Assembly: GCA_028095005.1 (NCBI GenBank)
Contig: CM051462.1
Span: 119,278,752 to 119,342,751, forward strand
DNA: 64,000 nt
Origin: Rhynchospora pubera
Lineage: Eukaryota; Streptophyta; Magnoliopsida; Poales; Cyperaceae
Direction of reading: 5' to 3'
How positions within the stretch are numbered: position 1 is the stretch's first letter; each line of letters opens with the position of its first letter. Positions 54,828 through 64,000 of this stretch are shown one piece after another. The notes beneath the pieces are model-generated. The model was not told where the DNA came from. It saw nothing but the letters and a program-made list of their open reading frames with translations, and searched no databases. The position numbers and the translations under genes are program-made.

Positions 54828-57800
54828 ATGCAAGGCGCTGCTTTTGATGATAGCAGCACTGGCGACTCCGCAGCCTTCGCAGTTCCAGGTCGGTTGGTGC
54901 CCCTACTGTTCGTTTTGTACGATCATTAACCCCGCTGTTGTTGTTTGTTGTTTGTCTACCCTGTTAGAGTGCCTATTGTTATGCGACATTGACGCCTTAA
55001 TGCATTATCCCACGGGTTCTACGCGCTGGTCCTCAAGTTTACATCAGCAAGTTTGCGTCATTGCTTTCTTTGGTCTTTACGCTGTTGTTCTCTTCTCCTC
55101 ACATTCATCTCTCCTTATTGTCTTATAAAAGTGCATGCTGGGAACATTCGTCGGAGCCGTATGATAGTGATGCAAACTGATTCCTCTTCTTCTTCCCCTG
55201 AGCATCCGAGCCGATACCGGCGTAGGTTGGTTTTAGATGATGATGGCTCGGCTTCATCATCATCAACTTTAGGGCAGCCCTCTCGGCGTCGACGCCGGCG
55301 TAGGCTGATTTTAGATCGTGATGCCTCGGCTTCCTCACCGGCATCTTCAGGGCAGCCCTCTGTGGGTTCTCCTGCTTACAGTTCTCACAGTACGGTTTTC
55401 TGCTCTCACTGTTTCTCTCTCTTATAGATTACCTCCCCCTTTCATGTTCTCAAAGGCTCATGGCCTCCTGTTTCTGTTTCGTAACATTACCGCCTGCCTA
55501 TTTTTGAAAGGTGCTTTTCCTACCCCTCGCGCTGATCCATCCCATTCATCTACATTCTCCGCCGATTCTCCTGAAGTATTTCCTCAGCCATCTTCTGCGT
55601 CTACTGCCTCTACACCCGAAACACCCCCAGCAGTACCTGTTTTCTCACCAGGTTACCTGCTATGCTTTTCTTTTTGCTTTCCTGTTGATTATGTCGTTCG
55701 TTCCCTCAGTGTATTATCTGTTGTGTTATCATCAGATGATAGACTATCCTATCTGGATTTCGGGGATCCGGACGAGATCTGTGAGCACTGCCACGCACGC
55801 TTTTGGTATGAAGAGAGGTGTCGAGCAACATCGACTGCTGGTCATCCGACATACAGCCTATGCTGTCGGCATGGAAGAGTTGACCTTGATAAAATGGATC
55901 CCATGCCACAAACACTGTCAGATCTTCTTGATCCTAACAATGGTCTAGATTCAAAACACTTCATTGACAACATCAGAATGTATAATTCCATGTTTGCATT
56001 CACATCAATGGGTGTTCAGGTCGATGAAAGTGTTAATGCTGGACCTGGACCTTATGTTTTCAAGGTATCAGGCCAGCTTTGTCATCTGTTGGGATCACTT
56101 CTTCCTGATGGTGATAATCCCCCCAGATTTGCTCAACTCTATATGTATGATACTGAGAATGAAATCTCCAATAGGATGGCACATTTCCCTTCAGCCGATC
56201 AAGCATCAGCTCCCCGTCCCCATATTGTCCGCGCTCTGAAAGAGATGCTTGATCAATACAACCCTTATGCGCAGGTGTATAGATCTGTTCGTGATCGCGT
56301 ATTGGCAGACAGTACTGGCGCTTTACGGCTACAGATAAGGGCTGATAGATCGCGTGGAGACAGCCGGTACTCAGCTCCAGCAGCATCTGAGGTTGCGGGC
56401 CTTATTGTCGGCGATTTAGACAGCCAACATTTTGTCCGGGACATTATTGTCCAGCGCCGTTCCGGCGATCTCCAGCGTGTTAGTTCAACACATCCTTCCT
56501 ATATGCCATTTCAATACCCGTTGATATTCACACGGGGAGAGGATGGTTTCACTCCAGGCATAGATTATAACCCTGAAGCTGAGTCAACACAAAACTTCCA
56601 CCGGGAGCATGTCACAATGGCTGAATTCTATTGTTACAGACTCCACATGCGCGTGGACGGGTGCCCTATAATTTCAAAGTGCGGTCGTTTGCTTCAGCAA
56701 ATCTCAATTGATATGTTTGCATGTGTTGATCAGGCAAGGCTGTGGTATATACATGAGAACCAAGCATCATTAAGGTCTGATACTTATGCAAATGTCAGAA
56801 ATGCTGTTGTCAATAATGACATGTTCGGTCGGGCCATTGGAAAACGGATCATCCTGCCATCCTCTCATGTTGGCAGTCCTCGGTATATGTACCAGAATTA
56901 CCAGGATGCCATCGCTGTGTGCAGGCACCTTGGTCCGCCCCATTTGTTTATCACTTTCACATGTAATCCAGCTTGGCCAGAGATAACACGGAATCTGTTG
57001 CCAGGGCAGCGTGCAAGCGATAGACCTGACTTGGTTTCCCGTGTCTTCAAGATGAAATTGAATGAAATGATACGGGACATCAAGGACAGTGAATTCTTCG
57101 GTCCCATCTCAGGATGTAAGTTTTATATCCTTAATCTTTTATTGTTATTCCTTTTGTGAGTTCCCTGCACATTTTCATCGATTCCCTTCTTTATTGCATT
57201 GTGATTCCCTGTTCCATTCTGTCTAAACGGTGATCTACTCGATTGAGTTCCAGAAGAGAGGTTTGCCGCACGTCCATATCATTGTCTGGCTAAGGGACCG
57301 GGCAAGCCTATCTGATCCTGTCAGTATTGACCGGTTCATATCTGCTGAACTACCGAATCCTATCTTTGACCCCGCCGGTTATTCTGTTGTATCCAGGTTT
57401 ATGGTCCATGGCCCATGCGGGGCAGCAAGGCCGAACTCGCCCTGCATGCAAGACGGAAAATGCAGTAAACGTTTTCCTAAGCCTTTTCGTGAGTCAACCA
57501 TCGTCAGTGATGACGGGTTTGTGCTCTACAAAAGGAGGGATACACATACTACAGTGCTGAAGAATGGTGTTTGTTTGGATAACAAATATGTTGTCCCTTA
57601 TAATCTCAATCTCTTATTTAAGTATGAAGCCCATATCAATGTTGAGCGCTGCCATAGGACAGATATGATTAAGTATTTATTCAAATACATCTGTAAAGGC
57701 CGAGATCGTGCTATGGTCTCGGTTTTCAGAGCTTCTGATCGTGCCCAATCAGGTCGGCAAAACCAGGACAGCCAAGAGACAGTCATTGATGAAGTTCTTA

Positions 57801-60312
57801 ACTATCTTGACTGCCGATATCTAGCAGCCCCTGAAGCAGTATGGCGACTGTTCCAATACAGCATACACTACAGTCACCCTACTGTTGAGATACACCTGCC
57901 TTTTGAAAACAACGTAGTTTTTCGCGATTCACAGCCTTTGTCGGAGATCGCCGTCAATCCAGCATCTCGCCGGACTAAGCTAACAGCATGGTTCGATCTA
58001 AATGCGAGCGATCCAGATGCGAGGCTGTTGACTTATCCTGAAGTGACAAAGTATTATACCTGGCATGAGAAGGAGAAAGTATGGAAATTTAGACAGGCAG
58101 GATATCGGCTTGCGCGCATGCATTTTGTGCAGCCAAGTGCAGGTGATCTATACTATGAAAGAATGCTGTTGAATTCTATCCGCGGTGCAACATCGTTTGA
58201 TGAACTGCGAACAGTCAATGGTGTCATGTACCAGACTTACAAAGAAGCATGTAATGCTGTGGGGTTGCTCGATGATAATTCTGAGTGGCTGTACACCATG
58301 CAAGAGGCTGCAGCAAGTGCTTCGTGTGAGCAGCTGCGCACAATGTTTGTGGACATTCTGCTCTACTCAGGTGTGGCTGATGCGAAAGAGCTATGGGAGT
58401 CCTGCTGGAATTACATGGGCGATGACATCATCCAGAACATGCGGTCTGCCCATTGTAATGATCAGCTTACAGTAAACACTGATTCATTGAAGGACTACAT
58501 ACTCCATAAATTGGGAGATATTCTGTTCCTCAGAGGGTATTCATTGCAATATGTGAACCTTCCTACTCCTGTCCTTAACCGACCGACAGGGTTTGCTAAC
58601 AGACTGTTGACCGAACAATACTCTTACAACACAGCAGATTTGCGAATGCAGATCCCTCACTTACTATCTGGTCTGAATACAGAACAAAAAACAGTTCTTG
58701 ATACTGTTATTCAATCAGTGCACTCAAGGCAAGGTCAACTATTTTTTGTGTATGGGCATGGAGGCACTGGCAAAACATTTGTGTGGCAGGCAATCAGTGC
58801 AGTTCTCAGATCAGAAGGTAGAGTGGTGCTTACTGTTGCTTCCTCAGGTCTCTCATCACTACTTCTGCAAGGCGGTGTAACGGCATACTCCCGGTTCAAA
58901 ATACCCCTGAAGTTGAGAGAGGGTTCAACATGTGATATAAAAAAAAATACAAACCTTGCTGAACTCCTCAAGGAAACTTCTCTGATAATATGGGATGAGG
59001 CACCAATGAGCAACAAAATTTGTTTTGAAGCATTGGATCGATCAATGAGAGATATCTTAGGAGACTTGAATGCATCAAATCGAGATAAACCATTTGGAGG
59101 TGTCACTGTTGTTTTGGGGGGGGATTTCAGACAGACTCTTCCGGTTATACCTCATGGTACTCGGTTTGAAACAGTTACAGCATCCATAGCAAACTCTTAC
59201 CTATGGTCCTCATGTCGTTCGCTTAAGCTGACTGTTAACATGCGCTTACTGACATACAACGGGCAATTGTCAGATAGAGCAGCCATTGTTGAGTTCGCTG
59301 ACTGGCTATTGTCAGTTGGTGATGGTAGTGCCCCTGCGATCCCTTTATACAATAGTAATGAAGCTGACTGGATCAGAATACCTGACCATTTCTTGGTAGA
59401 CCATGGTGATGACAAGCAGCAAGCCATGATTGCTGCTGTGTATGCTGATCTGCATGCTAACCTCCACAATGATGACTACCTTCGAGTGCGTGCAATCGTT
59501 ACTCCAAAGAACGATGCTGCAAACACTCTGAATGAAGCTATACTGGCCCACATACCTGGAGAACAGTTTGATTATTTGAGCCATGACAGTGTACAAGGGG
59601 CCGACAATATTTCAGAGGACCTCCATACTATGTATCCGACCGATATCCTCAACTCGATTGCAGCAGGTTCACTCCCATGCCACAAGTTGAGTTTGAAAGT
59701 AGGGGTTCCAGTCATGCTTCTCAGGAATATGGATCAATCAAAGGGCCTATGCAATGGTACAAGATTAGTGATAACACAATTAGGAGTTAGGATCTTGCAT
59801 GCAAGGATAATTACAGGTTCAGGCAGTGGGACAACAGTACGGATACCGCGCATAGTTTTCCTACACGAAGATGAAAGGCTTCCGTTTATATTTAGGCGAA
59901 AGCAGTTCCCAATTCGTGTTTGCTATGCAATGACGATAAATAAAAGCCAAGGTCAATCATTGGATGTTGTGGGCGTATATCTTCCTCAACCTGTGTTCGC
60001 TCACGGACAACTTTACGTCGCGCTGTCCAGAGCAACAACCCCAAACAGTGTGAAAATTCTTATTGTCAACCCTGATGAAAGGAATCCTAATTACACAAGG
60101 AACATTGTGTACAAGGAGATTTTTCATGCGTTAGGTTTGTATTGCATGCCTGCATTACCCCTTTTTATTCTGTCATGCATGCAATCATAGATGCTTTCCA
60201 TAACTAATTTTCATAAATATATTATATGGTGTTTCTAAACTAGCAGCCTTTCTTGCTTGTAGGCAATCATGGATCATCTGACTCCAGTCGCAACATTGAC
60301 ACAGATGACTAA
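54828..60312 (+). CDS. Helitron Rep/helicase (RepHel) gene
   Basis: Predicted exons 54828-54888, 55132-55389, 55511-55651, 55736-57115, 57228-60134 and 60263-60312 join in phase to about 1598 residues. The N-terminus is Ser/Arg-rich, with two similar blocks (RRRLVLDDDGSASS and RRRLILDRDASASS). The helitron-like domain includes MAEFYCYRLHMRVD and LFITFTCNPAWPEI. The Rep nuclease shows the HUH motif (FQKRGLPHVHIIVWL, about 57250-57293) and the two-tyrosine motif in KYLFKYICKG (about 57672). The PIF1-type helicase has Walker A GHGGTGKT (about 58755), Walker B LIIWDEAP (about 58984), VVLGGDFRQTLPV, and the final INKSQGQSLDVVGVYLP and LYVALSRAT. One intron end (57116-57227) has no AG: the in-frame join needs ...CTAAA|CG. 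So the gene may be disabled there. The last short exon is a prediction. Confidence 0.85.
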
Positions 60313-62183
60313 CACGGACAACGCGGTGGTGCATGGTCGGCCCGTCAGAATCTGGCCAGCAGCTGATGTACGCTTTGGGAGAGTGTGGAACATGGCATTC
60401 TTATTCATCGATCATACAGTACGTTCCCACAACATTCTAATTACGTTATGAATAAAGTAAACAATAAGGCATTTTGAACAGTGTACTCTATATGTTTGGC
60501 TTCAATTATTGTTAACAAAACAAGCACTTCATGTCAGGGTGGACCAATACAGGGCATCGTTCCTGTCACTGACTACCAGAGGCTCTCCAACATATTTTCT
60601 GAAGACAATATTTGTCAAATCACTAGGTTCACAGTTGAAAACTCCCAGAAAGATTACCAAGTTGTCGATCACAAGTATATGCTTAGCCTCACAAGGCAGA
60701 CATTGATCACTATGCTGCAGCCAGATGCATATCCTATCCCCAGGAACTACTTCCAGTTTCGCCCACTCAGTGATGTAGGAGTGGCTGTCACTCACTTAAA
60801 GGCTGTTATAGGTAAATCTCTTTACTTACGTTTGTTCCTAGAAATCATAAAAACAAAAATGACCATATCATTTGCTGAACCAATTGCTGAATTTGACATT
60901 CCAAAACTCTGTCCTACAGATGTGATTGCAAGAGTGGTAGGCTTTGGAGACACTATCCACAGAAATGTAGGAGGCCAGCCATCAAGAGTCCGGGGGATGT
61001 ATCTCAGAGATAGCGGGTAACAGTATCCCTGTTAACTTTTCTCCTCACACAACACACTGTGAATATCAAACACAAAAAAGAAATGTATATCATGTATTCC
61101 AGATCTGTGTATTATTATACCATGTCAGAACAATACAGTGCCAGTGTGTTCACACAAGGTATAAAAAGCAATGCGACGATTTAGATGGTCAAATTTATAA
61201 TCTACTATTCTGGATTCTATCTTTTCAGGGGTAGAACAATAGAGGTTGCTCTTTGGGGCGATTACACAGAATATTTTAACATTGTTGACCTATTTGAGCG
61301 ATCGAAGCAAGGTCCTATCATCATTATCTGCAACTCCCTGCAGATTAAGTACTGGAGAGGTAATTCTGCCATGCCGTCACACTTCCTGAAAAACAGTAAA
61401 AAAATGCAGTTTGCTTACAAAAAAAAAATCGCAGAACTGTTTAAATTTTTTTTCCTTCAATGTCAGGTATCTATGGACTGAAGACATACAGTGGCACTCG
61501 CTTCTTTCTTGATCCATCAATGAAGGAGATATCGGACTACCTGGCTGTGTAAGAACTCTCTGTACAGTGTATGCTGATGGTCAGCCATACTACAAAAAAA
61601 ATTCACACAACTCTCCTTGAAAATATTCCCTTATAGTCTCCGATCCATTTTGTTTCAGAAAAAAAACAACCATAACAGTTCCTGGAGAGAACCAAAAAAC
61701 AGCCCATCTCTTTTCATACTACCTATCCTTAGAGTAATTTACGAAAAATCATGTTACATGTCAACCTGTCTGACAAGCACACTCCATTTTTTTCCTTGCA
61801 GGACGCCCTATGATGGAAATCCTTTCACTCTCCATGCAACTTCTGAAACATTCAACATCCATGTAGCAACATCTCCAGCCTTGCTACGTGCAGACCCCAT
61901 AAAGGTGACCATGGCAGAACTCAGTTCTATGTATCTCGACAATTACAATGTAAATGCCCTTCTGACCTTATCTACCTCACATAGTTATACTGTACATACA
62001 AAATTGAAAAACACAATGAACTGGATGATTGCTTCAACCCTGCAGGAGAACTATTACCAGTGCGCAGGAATCATAATGAATATAAACAACCGATGCGACT
62101 GGTACTATGACAGTTGTCCTGAGTGCCGCAGGAAGGAGGAGGGGGGAGGAACAAGCGTACTCGATGGGGATGAAAATAATTAG
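60269..62183 (+). CDS. RPA1-like gene of the Helitron, C-terminus truncated
   Basis: Exons 60269-60418, 60538-60797 or slightly beyond, 60920-61016, 61229-61359, 61467-61548, 61802-61949 and 62046-62183 are supported by GT-AG borders; the exact donor of the second is placed after GCTGTTATAG near 60812. The product resembles replication protein A large subunit: RIWPAADVRFGRVWNMAFLF, then IQGIVPVTDYQRLSNIF, DVIARVVGFGD, VALWGDYTEYF, KTYSGTRFFLDPS and NNRCDWYYDSCPECRRK. The OB-fold regions are visible, but only the first Cys pair of the C-terminal zinc finger remains. The frame then runs into a G/A-rich repeat and stops. Such genes accompany plant Helitron helicases and should bind single-stranded DNA. 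Confidence 0.75.
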
Positions 62184-62265
62184 AAACAAGCGTACGGGGG
62201 AGAGAGGAAGGAGGAGGGGGGATGAACAAGCGTACGCGAGAGGGAGGAGGACAGCGTACGTAGGA
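62141..62265 (+). repeat. Purine-rich repeat with ACAAGCGTAC motif
   Basis: AACAAGCGTAC or close variants occur four times (near 62150, 62187, 62226, 62253), separated by GGAGGAGGGGGG-type purine tracts. The array replaces the expected end of the RPA1-like gene. Confidence 0.75.
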
Positions 62266-63561
62266 GAGATGGAAATAGAGCGAAACAGATGATGATAGTC
62301 AAAAATAGAAAATGCATAGAGGGGATGGGAATGATAGCCAAAAATAGAAAACGTGTTTAATAACTGATGGGGATGATGAGGATGGTGAATATTGAGGATG
62401 ATCCTTATCAGCCCCGATTTCAAATTCCTTATTCATCTTATTCAATCCACATCGAAGTGGCCGGTGTTATTGTCCTGAGGTTTTCTAAAATTTAATGTAT
62501 TGGTACCAGCTTTATCATTGATACCGTGATCTGTAACATGCAATGTATGCGCTAACCCACGATACTGCTTTTCAATAGTCAAATCAGGTGTTATTGTCCA
62601 AGATAGGACTCTGCTACGCTTATAGTCCGTGAATCAGGTGTGGTGTGATTTTAGGATAAACTGGACAGTATATGGGGTAAGCCTATTTGAATGGTTATTT
62701 TTCTTAACTTTGGAATTTAGTAGGCTGGTGGGGGGTTATATTGCAAAAATTTCCTCTAGGACAGTCTTTTTACTGGTGCTTGAGAGTCATGGTTTCAATT
62801 TGATTAATTCTTTTTTTTTCTTTGTCTTTTCCAGTAAAGGGAAGAGGGACTTGAGCAAAACTATTTTGGAAGACCATAAGGCATGGAATCAGTTGATTGT
62901 CGACAAGGCAATTAACAACGATAATTTCAGTTTTTTCCCTTCATCTTTGCTATTGTTTAGACACTGATGCTCTTTAGAGACGACGTGATCCTTATTAAGG
63001 TCAGGATTCTTAGGTTTTTTAACCTCAGTTGATAATTATACCTTATTGCATTGAGAGCTTTACATAAAGCATTTAGTACTTGAGATTGTTGAGACATAAG
63101 CAAAGACATTGTTATAGTGCATATACCATTAATAGCAGTATTTTTATCGGTAACACCGCCTTAATTTCCTTCAGTGCACAAGAGGAGGCCCAAGAAGATC
63201 TCTGATGGAACCCCCCCTCCATAATGAAGAACCAAAACACAGGAGAAACAAAACACACAAAAACAGAATAGCAATAACAGTTCTCCTCCCGTGACCTGCT
63301 TTGTTCCACCGGAGAAAAAAAAATCACTGTTTCCTACCAAGTATACAGACCATCACAAAAAAGTTAAAGTGAAAACCCACAAAGAAAAGCAAAAGTTGTG
63401 ATGCACAGACAACCTACAAACACTTACTCCCTATCCGACTACCATAACATGATAAGAACTTAATACACTTATATCCTCTCCATTGTGCCTATTTATAAAA
63501 TGGACCTCTTTACTATTATTCATAACACTATTAGAGGAAAAAAAAATTATCATTGTGTCGA
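62266..63561. other. Helitron 3' non-coding region
   Basis: No recognisable gene. It starts with GATGATAG/GATGGGGATGATGAGGA microsatellite-like sequence and otherwise is AT-rich up to the terminal hairpin. Confidence 0.5.
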
Positions 63562-63588
63562 TCGCGCAACGCGCGAAAATAGAACTAG
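63562..63588 (+). other. Helitron 3' terminal hairpin and CTAG end
   Basis: A six-base-pair stem TCGCGC/GCGCGA with loop AAC, eight to nine bases of A-rich spacer, then CTAG followed by host T. This is the canonical CTRR terminus with subterminal hairpin, which serves as the rolling-circle termination signal. Confidence 0.9.
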
Positions 63589-64000
63589 TAATAATAAAAG
63601 GAATGTTAGAATGCTACACATAGGACGGATGAGACTATGCTAAGCGTTTGTTTATTCAGTATATTAGTATATTAATTAGTCCCATCAGAATTCTAATATA
63701 CTAAGTTCTCAATATTCAAAAGAGTCGTTAACTTCAAACAGTACGTACGTAGCTGATGCAATGTACGCAGTCACTATTGAATAAAGTCGCCATGAGACTA
63801 AAGTGCACAAGCCGGCTGTTTCAATTTTCCAATAAATAGCTTACTCCTGTGTATATCTTTCTTCTGATATCATTTTCATTTCTTTCTTTTAGGAGGCAGT
63901 AAAAGATTCCTGATCACATTTTCTCAACGCCTCCCTCACCTGAAAAGTAAGTAAGCCAATTTGAGCCCCTCACTTTTCTTTTGGACTTTTGTTGTAATAT
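63589..64000. other. Right flank of the Helitron
   Basis: AT-rich flanking sequence. No feature is recognised up to the window end. Confidence 0.4.

Larger units (their letters stand above)
51895..63588 (+). mobile_element. Autonomous-type Helitron (Rep/helicase plus RPA)
   Basis: A rolling-circle Rep/helicase gene and an RPA1-like gene lie in the same direction, the plant Helitron layout. The right end is well defined: hairpin TCGCGC-AAC-GCGCGA (63562-63576), then AAATAGAA, then CTAG (63585-63588), with T following. The left end is uncertain. Helitrons begin TC after an A, and 51895 (A|TC) is the best-placed candidate ahead of the distinctive ATATATAAGGCTCCGCCTGC at about 51947. The true start could lie some tens of bases either way. 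The long 5' part before the first Rep exon (about 2.9 kb) contains duplications but no gene. Confidence 0.8.

Noticed and set aside
54390..55127. Frames of about 90-150 codons ahead of the Rep gene
   Set aside because: They cross the intron between the predicted first and second Rep exons; only 54828-54888 joins in phase to the next exon.
62629..62967. 112-codon frame in the Helitron tail
   Set aside because: No motif, T-rich hydrophobic translation, and no link to the RPA gene.

Overview
The window reads as nuclear DNA of a flowering plant, most likely a eudicot. It has AT-rich spacers, short GT-AG introns, plant-type gene families (a GRAS factor of the NSP1 type, a RelA/SpoT homologue, exportin-T) and dense plant transposons. 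The species cannot be fixed from the sequence alone.

Host genes, left to right: an intronless NSP1-like GRAS regulator (1651-3150, +); an alpha/beta hydrolase with four exons (18532-21899, -); a tRNA-Ser(GCT) (30136-30217, -); TAF9 with three exons (30420-31953, +); a shortened RelA/SpoT homologue that keeps the alarmone synthetase domain but has no hydrolase domain (33255-36036, -); and a 14-exon exportin-T/PAUSED gene (42306-48212, +). Apart from the unusual RSH gene these look intact. They do not form a pathway.

Mobile DNA fills most of the rest. (1) A complete, young Ty3/gypsy element of Tat type (5142-17722, read on the minus strand) has 436-bp LTRs, a GTATC target duplication, one 2093-codon gag-pol frame, a 764-codon antisense gene with its own apparent spliced leader, and several internal minisatellites. 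It sits inside an older LINE relic whose reading continues across the empty site. (2) A very young non-autonomous LTR element (23610-28814) has 728-bp LTRs, a TAATT duplication, an initiator-Met-type primer site and a polypurine tract. It has no gag or pol. Instead it carries one 1273-codon frame with a PABP-like RRM. (3) A large Helitron (about 51.9 to 63.588 kb) has a multi-exon Rep/helicase gene, a downstream RPA1-like gene, and a 3' hairpin plus CTAG end. One splice acceptor of the Rep gene seems to have lost its AG. (4) At 37.5-42.1 kb there is a cluster of foldback elements: two Mutator-like MITEs with 9-10 bp duplications and three related long foldbacks, one of them 244 bp upstream of exportin-T. 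(5) A hAT-type MITE at 50.3 kb encloses a degenerate tRNA-like block.

The items most worth a second look are the RRM-coding LTR element, the synthetase-only RSH gene, the antisense gene of the Tat element, and the Helitron Rep/RPA locus.
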